From assembly GCF_009696065.1 (NCBI RefSeq), contig NZ_VUMS01000001.1, positions 62,001-126,000 of the forward strand: a DNA stretch of 64,000 nt. The letters run 5' to 3'. The position numbers and the translations under genes were made by a program. The stretch's first letter is position 1. Each line of letters begins with the position of its first letter. Shown here in pieces: positions 7,869 through 17,542 of this stretch. The notes beneath the pieces were generated by a model. It made no database searches. It was given only the letters and a program-made list of their open reading frames with translations, and was not told the DNA's origin. Source of the stretch: Oliverpabstia intestinalis (GTDB lineage Bacteria; Bacillota; Clostridia; Lachnospirales; Lachnospiraceae).

Positions 7869-9968
7869 ATGGCAAAAGAAATTCGTATCGAAGAGGGAAA
7901 ATTAAAAGTAATTTTTGAGATCCGGGATAACGGAGTGGTGGAACTGAAACAGTTTGATCCGGCAGGACGGGCGGATGTGCGGGAGAGAAAACGGGAAACG
8001 GAGGATTTTTATCCGATCACCGAAGTGCAGATGACCGGACGGGGCAGCCGCGGGATGCATGCGTATAAGCACAATGTCAGCGGCGGAGCCACAGATTTTA
8101 CCTATCAGAGCCATGAGATTCTGGAGAATGAAAAAGGAAAAGAACTGGTGATTCACACTGCGACGGAATATGGTGTAAAGGCAGAGTACCATATGCAGTT
8201 TTTTACCGGTGTTGCGGCAGTGCAGGTATGGACGGTTCTGAAAAATGAGGGAACCGAAGCCATCGGTCTGGAATATGTCTCTTCCTTTATCTATCAGGGA
8301 CTCTGCCAGAGCGGGGAAAAACCGTATTTTGAAAAGACGAGTGTGTATACTCCGCACAACAGCTGGGACTGTGAGAGTCAGTGGAGAAAAAATGACTGCC
8401 GGGAGATCAATCTGAGCGGCATGGCGATCAACGGGTTCAACACACCGGGATTTGGCATGAACCGGTATTGCTATGGAGGACACAGCTCCTGGTCAACCTG
8501 TGAGTATCTGCCGATGGGCATCTGTGAGGATACCGAGTGCAAAGAGACATATTTCTTCCAGATAGAACATTCCGGTCAGTGGCTGATCGAATACGGTCCG
8601 AGTAGCGGTGAACGGCTGTATGTGGCACTTTCCGGTGCGACAGAAGCAGAACACGGCTGGTGGAAAAATCTGAAACCGGGCGATACCTTTACTACAGTAC
8701 CGGCAGGTTTCGGTGTGGCAGACGGTGGAGTCAACGAGGCGATGGCTGAACTGACCGGATACCGGAGAAAGATCCGCCGACCGAACGAGGATGATGAAAA
8801 ATTAAACGTTGTATTTAACGACTACATGAACTGCCTGATGGGAGATCCTACAGAAGAGAAAGAGAAGGCGATTATTGATAAAGCGGCAGAAATGGGCTGT
8901 GAATACTACTGTCTGGACTGCGGCTGGTATGACAAAGGGTTCTGGTGGGACCGCGTCGGTGAGTGGAAAGAATCCCCGGAACGTTTCCCGAACACGCTGA
9001 AAGCAGTGTGCGATTACGCGAAAGAAAAAGGCATGGTAATGGGACTGTGGCTGGAGATCGAGGTCATGGGTGTGGCGTGTGAACTGGCAAACAAACTGCC
9101 GGATGACTGGTTTATCTGCCGCCACGGAAAACGCCACATCGATAACAAACGATACCTTCTGGACTTCAGAAATTCGGAAGTACGCAAATACTGCATGGAT
9201 GTGGTAGATCGTCTGATCGAAGATTACGGTGTTGGATATTTCAAGGTGGATTATAACGTGACGATGGGATACGGAAGTGATCTGCATTCCGACAGCTGTG
9301 CGGATGCGATCCGGGAGCATTATCTGTATCTGTACGAATGGTATCAGGAAATCTTCCGCAAACATCCGGATCTGGTGATCGAAAACTGTGGCTCCGGCGG
9401 ACAGCGTATGGATTACGGCATGCTGACACTGCTGAGTCTTCAGTCCACAAGCGACCAGACGGATTATATTTATAACTCCTATATTGCATCCAACGTGGCA
9501 AGTGCCGTGACACCGGAACAGGCAGGCATGTGGGTATATCCTTACAAGGACGAACGGGAACATGTCATCTACAACATGGTCAACGGACTGCTCCTGCGCC
9601 CGTATATGAGCGGTATGGTCTGGGATATGGGAGAGGAAAGCCTGAAACTGATGCGGGAAGGAATCGCGTTGTATAAAAAGATTCGAAATGATATAAAAGT
9701 GGGCGTTCCGGTATTTCCACTTGGATTTACCGACACCAGAGACGATGTGCTGGCGTATGCGGTGAAGACAGAAGAAAAAACGTATCTGGCAGTATTTACC
9801 CCGCGGGCAGACCGGGCAGAGATTCTGCTTGCAGCGGCAGGCATTACAGGAACAGAGGCAAAAGTGATCTATCCGGCAAGTGGGGATTGTGAGTATGCCG
9901 TTACAGATGGAACGTTGCAGGTAACCATGCCGCAGGTGACCTGTGCACGACTGTTTGAAATTTGCTGA
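7869..9968 (+). CDS. GH36 alpha-galactosidase
   Basis: A cytoplasmic glycosidase that removes terminal alpha-linked galactose from oligosaccharides such as melibiose, raffinose or host glycans. The 699-residue protein has the GH36 N-terminal beta domain (GGATDFTYQSHEIL...), then a TIM barrel with LDCGWYDKGFWWDRVGEW. YFKVDYNV holds nucleophile D461, and STSDQTDYIYNSY holds acid/base D529; the 68-residue spacing suits the family. GH36 also contains alpha-N-acetylgalactosaminidases, which I cannot exclude. ATG 7869 is preceded by AAAAGGAGAAG; an upstream in-frame ATG at 7845 overlaps that site and is rejected. No transporter adjoins. Confidence 0.92.
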   Translation: MAKEIRIEEGKLKVIFEIRDNGVVELKQFDPAGRADVRERKRETEDFYPITEVQMTGRGSRGMHAYKHNVSGGATDFTYQSHEILENEKGKELVIHTATEYGVKAEYHMQFFTGVAAVQVWTVLKNEGTEAIGLEYVSSFIYQGLCQSGEKPYFEKTSVYTPHNSWDCESQWRKNDCREINLSGMAINGFNTPGFGMNRYCYGGHSSWSTCEYLPMGICEDTECKETYFFQIEHSGQWLIEYGPSSGERLYVALSGATEAEHGWWKNLKPGDTFTTVPAGFGVADGGVNEAMAELTGYRRKIRRPNEDDEKLNVVFNDYMNCLMGDPTEEKEKAIIDKAAEMGCEYYCLDCGWYDKGFWWDRVGEWKESPERFPNTLKAVCDYAKEKGMVMGLWLEIEVMGVACELANKLPDDWFICRHGKRHIDNKRYLLDFRNSEVRKYCMDVVDRLIEDYGVGYFKVDYNVTMGYGSDLHSDSCADAIREHYLYLYEWYQEIFRKHPDLVIENCGSGGQRMDYGMLTLLSLQSTSDQTDYIYNSYIASNVASAVTPEQAGMWVYPYKDEREHVIYNMVNGLLLRPYMSGMVWDMGEESLKLMREGIALYKKIRNDIKVGVPVFPLGFTDTRDDVLAYAVKTEEKTYLAVFTPRADRAEILLAAAGITGTEAKVIYPASGDCEYAVTDGTLQVTMPQVTCARLFEIC

Positions 9969-9996
9969 AGATAAAGAAAATGAAGAATGAATAACG

Positions 9997-10039
9997 AACC
10001 CTCCGGGTATAGATGTAAAATCATACCCGGAGGGTTTTT
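9997..10039. terminator. strong terminator between convergent genes
   Basis: AACCCTCCGGGTAT pairs with ATACCCGGAGGGTT and is followed by TTTG on the plus strand. It lies between the alpha-galactosidase gene and the convergent hemolysin-III gene. Confidence 0.85.
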
Positions 10040-10100
10040 GTAATCAGAATGTATAAAAATTTTATAGTGCCTGACACTAATTCTTCGGGATATTCCGGAT

Positions 10101-10748
10101 TTATGCCAGCATAAACATCGTTACAAAGTGGCATGCGCTTCCGCCCATCACAAACAGGTGGAAGATCTCATGGGAACCGAAGTTTTTATGTTTTGCATTA
10201 AAGATCGGCACTTTCAATGCGTAGATGATGCCACCGATGGTATAGATAATGCCTCCTGCGAGAAGCCATCCGAACGCAGGTTTGGACAGTGCGTGAAAGA
10301 TCTGGGAGAATGCCAGCACACACAGCCATCCCATGCCGATGTAGATCACAGAAGAAAACCACTTCGGACAGGTGATCCAGCAGGCTTTCACGATGATTCC
10401 GACCAGTGCCACGCTCCATACCAGGATACATAACAGCTTTCCGGTGTGACCTTTCAGAGCGATCAGACAGATAGGGGTGTAACTTCCGGCGATCAGAACG
10501 AAGATCATCATATGATCCATTTTCTGCAGTCGTCGGTTTACCTTTGCACTGATATCCAGTGAATGGTAGGTGGTACTTGCAGTATATAAAAGAAACATAC
10601 TGAGAGCAAATACAGATAATGCGATCAGGTGCAGCCAGTCCGGTTCTCGGGCTGCTTTGACCAACAGAGGGATGGTTGCAAGCAAAGCCATCATCATACC
10701 AATAAAATGAGTAATTGCACTTCCGGGATCTTTTAATTTGAATGTCAT
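10101..10748 (-). CDS. hemolysin III / PAQR family membrane protein
   Basis: A 215-residue seven-helix membrane protein of the HlyIII (YqfA/YplQ, PAQR) family. The N-terminal KLKDPGSAITHFIGMMMA holds the conserved Ser and His, TASTTYHSLD holds a second His motif, and the last helix begins FGSHEIFHLFVMGGSACHFVTMF with the C-terminal HxxxH. In eukaryotic relatives these residues form a metal-dependent hydrolase site. In bacteria the role is unclear, with membrane-lipid homeostasis suggested. The name hemolysin is historical and does not imply virulence. ATG 10748 has AGGAG at proper spacing. It is monocistronic. Confidence 0.88.
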   Translation of the reverse strand: MTFKLKDPGSAITHFIGMMMALLATIPLLVKAAREPDWLHLIALSVFALSMFLLYTASTTYHSLDISAKVNRRLQKMDHMMIFVLIAGSYTPICLIALKGHTGKLLCILVWSVALVGIIVKACWITCPKWFSSVIYIGMGWLCVLAFSQIFHALSKPAFGWLLAGGIIYTIGGIIYALKVPIFNAKHKNFGSHEIFHLFVMGGSACHFVTMFMLA

Positions 10749-10919
10749 ATGATCAACTCCTATCTCAAATGAAATTAAAAACTCTGTTATGTAGTTTTTG
10801 AAACTACGTTATGATATTATAATATACACTTTGTCAGGAAAATACAACTACTTTTTTAAAAAATGAGAAAAAATTAAGAAGTAGAAGAAAGAAAATGAAA
10901 ACAAAACCGGGAAATGCAT
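10749..10919. other. AT-rich upstream region of the hemolysin-III gene
   Basis: This 171-bp stretch is very AT-rich and contains the repeated motif GTAGTTTTTGAAACTACGTT, an inverted repeat (GTAGTTT / AAACTAC) at about 10790-10807. It lies just upstream of the hemolysin-III start and may be an operator. Nothing else is visible. Confidence 0.35.
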
Positions 10920-10971
10920 AAAAAAATCCCGTAAATTTCACCAGGAGACAGTTCTCCTGGAAATTTACGGG
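10920..10971 (-). terminator. rho-independent terminator of the S1 gene
   Basis: CCCGTAAATTTC and CCAGGAGA pair with TCTCCTGG and GAAATTTACGGG to give a stem of about 20 bp with a small bulge. Read on the minus strand it ends in TTTTTTT. It lies about 100 bp past the S1 stop codon. Confidence 0.85.
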
Positions 10972-11028
10972 ACAAGTTATTGAGATATCTGTCATAAAAC
11001 CTTACAGAAACAAAATTAATGATGATTT

Positions 11029-11072
11029 GTAACTATTCGGCAGATAGAACTGTGAAGGTGCTGAATGGTTAC
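11029..11072. repeat. 44-bp member of the GTAAC...GTTAC repeat family overlapping the S1 stop codon
   Basis: The element starts GTAACTATTCGG and ends GCTGAATGGTTAC. The flanking octamers are GATGATTT and GATAATTT, a 7/8 match expected of an 8-bp target duplication. The S1 gene, read on the minus strand, ends in this element: its TAA stop is the TAA of the terminal GTAAC. Confidence 0.7.
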
Positions 11073-12007
11073 GATAATTTGATATTTGCAAACAGAGAGC
11101 CCAGCGTAGTAGTAGCTTCTTCTGTCTCCGGAAGTTCATAAACCTCTTCCTCGATCTCCTGTGCAGCCACATCCTGCAGTGCTTTCATGCTGAGGCTCAG
11201 CTTTCCGTCTTTCACAGCGATGACTTTCACTTTTACTTTATCGCCGACTGCCAGAACTGCGGACGGATGTTTGATTCTTTTTTCACTGATCTGGGAGATA
11301 TGAACCAGACCGGAGAGACCGTTTCCGAGATTGACGAAAGCGCCGTATGGCTGCAGGCTTTCTACCGTACCCTCTGTCACAAGACCTACTTCCACATTGG
11401 ATACTTTTGCGCGTCTTTCTTCCTCCGCTTTTTCTCTCAGAAGTTCTCTTGCGGAGAGGATCAGACGGTTGTCCTCTTCTTCGACATCAAAAACCTGTAC
11501 ATGTATCTCCTTGTTCAGGTATTCGTTCAGATCTTCCACGTAATTCAGGGAAAGTTTGGAAGCCGGGATAAATCCACGGATTCCTTCTACATATGCGATG
11601 ACACCTGCGCTGACGATGCCTTTTACGGTAACGTTCAGCACGGTTTTGTCTTCTTTTAACTGACGAAGTTTGTCCCATGCCAGCACATCGTTAGCTTCCA
11701 CGCGGGATAACAGGATGCAGCCGCGGCGGTTGTCTCTGCCGATCACGGTGGCTGTGACTTCATCGCCCACATGAACCGCTTCTTTTACCATAAAACCAGG
11801 CTCTCTGCTGTAATCGGAAACCTTGATGATTCCTTCGGTGTAATAGCGAAGATCCAGTGTGATCTCTTCTTCGTCTACAGCGATCACCGTACCGGTGATC
11901 ATATCGCCCTCTTCGAGCTTTTTAAAAGAAGCCTCCAGCTCCTTTTCATAATCTGCCATGGAAGTTGCCTCTTCGGCAACCGCTGTTACTTTTTCTTCTT
12001 CTGCCAT
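11069..12007 (-). CDS. rpsA: 30S ribosomal protein S1-like (three S1 domains)
   Basis: An S1-type RNA-binding protein of 312 residues, probably acting in translation initiation on the small subunit. Three OB-fold S1 domains are visible: about residues 30-105 (GDMITGTVIAVDEEEITLDL), 120-190 (VLNVTVKGIVSAGVIAYVEGIRGFIPAS) and 215-285 (GLVTEGTVESLQPYGAFVNLG). Enterobacterial S1 has six domains; shorter Firmicute forms are common, so the exact role is less certain than the family. The minus-strand ATG at 12007 has AAAGGATG nine bases before it. The stop codon falls inside a repeat element. Confidence 0.88.
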   Translation of the reverse strand: MAEEEKVTAVAEEATSMADYEKELEASFKKLEEGDMITGTVIAVDEEEITLDLRYYTEGIIKVSDYSREPGFMVKEAVHVGDEVTATVIGRDNRRGCILLSRVEANDVLAWDKLRQLKEDKTVLNVTVKGIVSAGVIAYVEGIRGFIPASKLSLNYVEDLNEYLNKEIHVQVFDVEEEDNRLILSARELLREKAEEERRAKVSNVEVGLVTEGTVESLQPYGAFVNLGNGLSGLVHISQISEKRIKHPSAVLAVGDKVKVKVIAVKDGKLSLSMKALQDVAAQEIEEEVYELPETEEATTTLGSLFANIKLS

Positions 12008-12272
12008 AGTATATTCATCCTTTCTTTGCACGAATCTGCTGTTTCTATTATTATAGCGTTGTTTCCCGGAATCTGGCAACAGAAAATAGAAAGATTCCGA
12101 CACATACCGGTTGTATGTACGGGGAATAGTACATAGAAAGATAACAAATCTGTTTGCTGATTTTTTTTAAGTATGCTAAGATAAAAACCAGAAATTATAG
12201 ACCAAGCAGATTCCGGCAGAAGGCAGAAGAGTTGTCTGACAGATGCCGGGAACAACAGTTAGGGGATTATTT

Positions 12273-13919
12273 GTGAGAAAAGATAATAAAGTTTATGTCA
12301 TCGGACACAAGAATCCGGACACGGATTCCATCTGTTCTGCGATCGCATATGCCGACATCAAGAATCGAACAACCAAGGGAACGTATGTGGCAAAGAGAGC
12401 CGGACAGATCAACGAAGAAACAGAATTTGTACTGAAATATTTCCATGTGCCGGCACCCGGTTATCTGCCGGATGTGGGAACCCAGGTGAAAGACATGGAT
12501 CTTCATGAGACACCGGGAGCGGCAAACAGCATGTCTGTGAAGCGGGCATGGAAACTGATGCAGGAGCATAATGCGGTAACACTGCCGATCACAGACAAAG
12601 AAGGCAAGGTTGAAGGCCTGATCACGACCGGAGACATCGCCAAATCCTATATGGATGCGTATGACAATACATTGCTCGCCCAGGCAAGAACACAGTACCG
12701 GAGTATCGCGGATACTGTGGATGGACAGATCATCGTGGGTAATGAACATGGATACTTTATCAAAGGAAAAGTGGTCATGGGATTGTCCCAGCCGGATACG
12801 ATGGAAAGCTTTATCGATGAAGACGATCTGGTTATTCTCGGAAACCGTGCGGAGGATCAGCTGTGTGCCATCGAAGCCAATGCAAGCTGTCTGATCGTAT
12901 GTCTGGGAGCCAAAGTCGGAAAAACGATCCAGAAACTTGCAGAGGAGAGAAATCAGGTGATTATTTCCACACCGTACGATTCCTTTACCGTGGCTCGTCT
13001 GATCCACCAGAGTATTCCGATCAAGTATTTTATGAAAAAAGACAATCTGGTGATCTTCCGGAGCGATGATTTTACCGACAAGATCAAAGACATTATGACG
13101 AAAACCCGTTACCGTGCATTCCCGGTGGTTAATACACGTGGAAAATACATCGGTACCGTTTCCCGTCGAAACTTCATGAGTATCAAGAAAAAACAGCTGA
13201 TTCTGGTTGACCATAACGAGAGATCTCAGGCGGTCGACAACATCGAAGAGGCAGAAATCCTGGAGATCCTGGATCATCACAGAATCGGTTCACTGGAGAC
13301 CTTCCAGCCAATCATGTTCCGCAACCAGCCGGTAGGCTGTACCGCAACCATTATGTATGAGATCTACGCGGAAAAATATCTGGAGATCCCGGAAAATATC
13401 GCCGGACTTCTGTGTGCAGCGATTCTGTCAGATACGTTGATGTTCCGCTCACCGACCTGTACGGAACGTGATAAAGAGGCAGCACAGGAACTGGCAAAGA
13501 TCGCCAAGATCGAGATCGAAAGCTTTGCCAATAAAATGTTCCGTGCCGGAAGCAATCTGAGCAGTAAGACACCGGAAGAAATCTTTTATCAGGATTATAA
13601 GAAATTTATTGTGGATGACCTGGCATTCGGTGTGGGACAGATCAGCTTCATGTCCGAGGAAGAACTGCAGACGGTCAAAGACCGCCTGATGCCGTATATG
13701 GAAAAAGAATGTGGCAAACATGAAATCAAGATGGTGTTCTTCATGCTGACCAACATCATCAAGGAGTCCACGGAACTTCTGTGTTATGGAGAGGGATCGG
13801 ATGGACTGGTATATGAGGCATTCGGAGAGAAAGTGGAAGACAGTTCCTGTCGTCTGGAAGGTGTGGTATCGAGAAAGAAACAGCTGATTCCGAAGTTTAT
13901 GAATGCATTACAGCAGTAA
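12273..13919 (+). CDS. ppaC: manganese-dependent inorganic pyrophosphatase with CBS-DRTGG-CBS regulatory insert
   Basis: Hydrolyses pyrophosphate to phosphate, pulling biosynthetic reactions forward. The 548-residue protein has a DHH catalytic domain (HKNPDTDSICSAIAYA, then LVDHNE and ILDHHRIG), interrupted by a CBS domain, a DRTGG domain and a second CBS domain (about residues 60-310). It ends in a DHHA2 domain with the RKKQLIPKF substrate motif. CBS-containing family II pyrophosphatases are inhibited by AMP or ADP and activated by diadenosine polyphosphates, so energy-state control is likely. GTG 12273 is chosen because AGGGGA precedes it; an in-frame ATG at 12243 has no clear ribosome binding site. 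The flavin reductase gene follows after 11 bases. Confidence 0.92.
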   Translation: MRKDNKVYVIGHKNPDTDSICSAIAYADIKNRTTKGTYVAKRAGQINEETEFVLKYFHVPAPGYLPDVGTQVKDMDLHETPGAANSMSVKRAWKLMQEHNAVTLPITDKEGKVEGLITTGDIAKSYMDAYDNTLLAQARTQYRSIADTVDGQIIVGNEHGYFIKGKVVMGLSQPDTMESFIDEDDLVILGNRAEDQLCAIEANASCLIVCLGAKVGKTIQKLAEERNQVIISTPYDSFTVARLIHQSIPIKYFMKKDNLVIFRSDDFTDKIKDIMTKTRYRAFPVVNTRGKYIGTVSRRNFMSIKKKQLILVDHNERSQAVDNIEEAEILEILDHHRIGSLETFQPIMFRNQPVGCTATIMYEIYAEKYLEIPENIAGLLCAAILSDTLMFRSPTCTERDKEAAQELAKIAKIEIESFANKMFRAGSNLSSKTPEEIFYQDYKKFIVDDLAFGVGQISFMSEEELQTVKDRLMPYMEKECGKHEIKMVFFMLTNIIKESTELLCYGEGSDGLVYEAFGEKVEDSSCRLEGVVSRKKQLIPKFMNALQQ

Positions 13920-13930
13920 AGGAAAAATAT

Positions 13931-14518
13931 ATGGCGAAACAACAGTGGAAACCCGGCAACATGCTGTATCCGCTTCCGGCGGTTATGGTCTCGGTGCGGG
14001 ATAACGAAGGAAAAGACAATATCATTACCGTAGCGTGGGCAGGTACGGTGTGTACCAACCCGCCGATGGTATCCATTTCGGTGCGGCCGGAGCGCTATTC
14101 GTATCATATGATCGAAGAGAGCGGTGTTTTTGTGATCAATCTGACTACGGAAGCACTTACGTATGCGACCGATTACTGCGGTGTCCGTTCCGGAAAAGAC
14201 GTGGACAAATTCAAAGAGATGAAACTGACCTGTGTGGAAGCCTCCCAGGTGAACTGTGGAATGATCGGGGAGTCACCGGTGAATATCGAGTGTAAGGTCG
14301 TAAAAACAGAGAAGCTTGGTTCCCATCACATGTTTCTTGCACAGGTAGTTGCTGTTCATGCAGACGAAGATTATATGGATGAAAATGGCCGGTTTGATCT
14401 GAACAGCGCACACCCGATGGTGTATTCCCATGGAACGTACTATGGTGTAGGAAAGCAGCTCGGTACTTTCGGGTACAGTGTGAGAAAACGTAAATCCAAG
14501 CGAAAAAGTAGGAAATAG
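13931..14518 (+). CDS. flavin reductase-like domain protein (flavoredoxin type)
   Basis: A 195-residue FMN-binding split-barrel protein. NMLYPLPAVMVSVRD, TVAWAGTVCTNPPMVSISVRPERYS and SGVFVINLTTEAL are the conserved strands that hold FMN in the flavin-reductase/flavoredoxin family, and the C terminus is strongly basic (RKRKSKRKSRK). It probably moves electrons between NAD(P)H or ferredoxin and flavin; the partner is unknown. It follows the pyrophosphatase gene after 11 bases with AAGGAAAA before the ATG, so they are likely cotranscribed. Confidence 0.85.
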   Translation: MAKQQWKPGNMLYPLPAVMVSVRDNEGKDNIITVAWAGTVCTNPPMVSISVRPERYSYHMIEESGVFVINLTTEALTYATDYCGVRSGKDVDKFKEMKLTCVEASQVNCGMIGESPVNIECKVVKTEKLGSHHMFLAQVVAVHADEDYMDENGRFDLNSAHPMVYSHGTYYGVGKQLGTFGYSVRKRKSKRKSRK

Positions 14519-14541
14519 GTCGAAAAAACGAAAATTTTTTC

Positions 14542-14570
14542 TTGTGTTTAACACTTTACCATGCTATAAT
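14542..14570 (+). promoter_or_regulatory. sigma-A promoter of gdhA
   Basis: TTGTGT and TATAAT are separated by exactly 17 bases, 51 bases before the gdhA start codon. The gene also has a strong AAGGAGG ribosome binding site. Confidence 0.75.
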
Positions 14571-14605
14571 GTCTGCGTATTCAAAAAGCAATGAGCAAAT
14601 TCTAA

Positions 14606-15955
<1,350 letters not shown>

Positions 15956-16000
15956 TTTTCAAACGCAAGTAATAAATAATGTTCAAACAATAAACAACAG

Positions 16001-16043
16001 AAAATCCCCGCAGTGGACGTCAAATATCCGCTACGGGGATTTC
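16001..16043. terminator. bidirectional terminator between gdhA and dinB
   Basis: AAATCCCCGCAGTGGA pairs with TCCGCTACGGGGATTT around a short loop, with A and T runs on either side so that it can serve both convergent genes. Confidence 0.8.
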
Positions 16044-16057
16044 TGCATGTAGAAAAA

Positions 16058-16101
16058 TATAACTATTCAGCCGGCAGAATTTCGCAAGGTGATCTGCATA
16101 T
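16058..16101. repeat. degenerate member of the GTAAC repeat family
   Basis: ATAACTATTCAGCCGGCAGA followed by AAGGTG resembles the left part of the 44-bp copy at 11029 (GTAACTATTCGGCAGA...AAGGTG). The right end has decayed and no target duplication is seen. It directly abuts the dinB stop codon. Confidence 0.4.
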
Positions 16102-17292
16102 TTAATGGATTCCCTTCTGAATCAGATCTTTCCCAAACTTTTCCCGGATCTTATCCATCGCCCGTTCCATCTTCTGTTCTTTTTCAATCGCTTTCGGGTC
16201 ATAACTGAACAGATCGAGCTGTACCGGTTCATCAGCATCCGTCAGTTTTCCGGCGCGAACTCCCAGTAAACGGATCGGGTTTCCGTTCCAGAGTGTATCA
16301 AAAAGATGACAGGCTGCGTGGTACAGCTTTTTCTCATCCTGCGTCGGGGAGGAAAGCGGCATCTGACGGGTGTATTTGTCAAATGTCGAGTATTTGATCT
16401 CCACGCACAGGTTATTGGCAGACTGACCGGCTTTTTCGAGACGGTGCCCTACCTTGGTGGAAAGCTGCAGAAGAATAGAGTACGCTTCCTGTGCGGTCGT
16501 AAGATCACTGGCGAGTGTGGTGGAATTGCCGATCCCTTTTGCCTGAGACGGTTCGCTTTCGATGCTGGAATTATCGATTCCGTTTGCATATTCCCACAGC
16601 ATTTTTCCGTGGCTTTTCAGATGCAGGCTGAGAATCGCCGGATCCATCCGAGCCAGATCGCCAATCGTATGGATATCCAGTTTCTGCAGAACAGCTACGG
16701 AAGCATGTCCTGCCATGAACAGACTGCTGATCGGAAGTGGCCACATTTTCTTCTGAATCTCATCAGGGAAAAGTGTGTGCGTCTTGTTCGGCTTTTCAAA
16801 GTCAGAAGCCATCTTTGCCAGCACCTTATTGGAAGAGATCCCCACATTGACCGTAAAACCAAAATGGCTGTAAATATAGTTGCGAATATAGGCGGCTCCT
16901 TCTTCGGGTGAGGAGAAGCGGGAGGCAATTGTGGTATAGTCCAGATAACATTCATCCACACTGACCTGTTCAATCTCCGATGTCAGTGAGCGGAGAAAAC
17001 CGACAAACTGTTTGCTGTGGCGGCTGTAAGAGTCGTGGTCAGGAGGAATGATGGTGAGCGTCGGACATTTTTTCAGAGCATTTGCCACCGGTTCCGCAGT
17101 ATGAATATGGTAAATATTTTTCGCTGACAGAGACTTTGCCAGAACGATCCCATGACGGGTCTTCCGGTTACCGCCGATGATCGCAGGAATCGTCCGGATA
17201 TCCACACTGTCCGGATCTGCTTTTAAGAGATCAATTGCGCTCCAGCTCAGATATGCGGAATTGACATCGATATGAAAAATGATGCGATCCAT
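16102..17292 (-). CDS. dinB: Y-family DNA polymerase IV
   Basis: A translesion polymerase of 396 residues. The N-terminal IIFHIDVNSAYLSW carries the metal-binding Asp and the Tyr steric gate; EQVSVDECYLDYT carries the second acidic pair; VNVGISSNKVLAKMASDFEKP is the palm/finger border. The C terminus has a beta-clamp-binding QLDLF motif. DVNSAY in place of the usual DMDxFY is a known variant. The minus-strand ATG at 17292 has AAGGAGG at good spacing; longer upstream in-frame sequence lacks one. A LexA-like palindrome at 17360-17371 suggests SOS control. Confidence 0.92.
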   Translation of the reverse strand: MDRIIFHIDVNSAYLSWSAIDLLKADPDSVDIRTIPAIIGGNRKTRHGIVLAKSLSAKNIYHIHTAEPVANALKKCPTLTIIPPDHDSYSRHSKQFVGFLRSLTSEIEQVSVDECYLDYTTIASRFSSPEEGAAYIRNYIYSHFGFTVNVGISSNKVLAKMASDFEKPNKTHTLFPDEIQKKMWPLPISSLFMAGHASVAVLQKLDIHTIGDLARMDPAILSLHLKSHGKMLWEYANGIDNSSIESEPSQAKGIGNSTTLASDLTTAQEAYSILLQLSTKVGHRLEKAGQSANNLCVEIKYSTFDKYTRQMPLSSPTQDEKKLYHAACHLFDTLWNGNPIRLLGVRAGKLTDADEPVQLDLFSYDPKAIEKEQKMERAMDKIREKFGKDLIQKGIH

Positions 17293-17359
17293 GAATTTCC
17301 TCCTTTCTGCAAATATAATAACGCATTTTATATAAACATATAATCCACCTCTGTTATCA

Positions 17360-17371
17360 GAAAATATGTTC
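17360..17371. promoter_or_regulatory. candidate LexA (SOS) box upstream of dinB
   Basis: GAAAATATGTTC resembles the Firmicute LexA site GAACATATGTTC with one mismatch and lies 68 bases upstream of the dinB start codon. This is a single motif match in AT-rich DNA, so it is tentative. Confidence 0.4.
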
Positions 17372-17542
17372 TTATATAAAATTAAGTATACGTTAGTTAT
17401 GTCTCTGACGCAATCCATAACTTGATTATTTGGAAAAAGGGAAGTATAATAGTTACTATTTAAGTGTAATATTTTGCGAAACGTGTTATCGGACATGTAA
17501 ATAATAGAAGAATCGAGACTGCACAGAAAAAGAGGACAAATC

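Noticed and set aside
12267-13280. Long minus-strand open frame of 337 codons opposite the pyrophosphatase gene.
   Set aside because: Its product is rich in His, Cys, Phe and Ile as expected from antisense codon bias, it has no family similarity, and the opposite strand encodes a clear enzyme.
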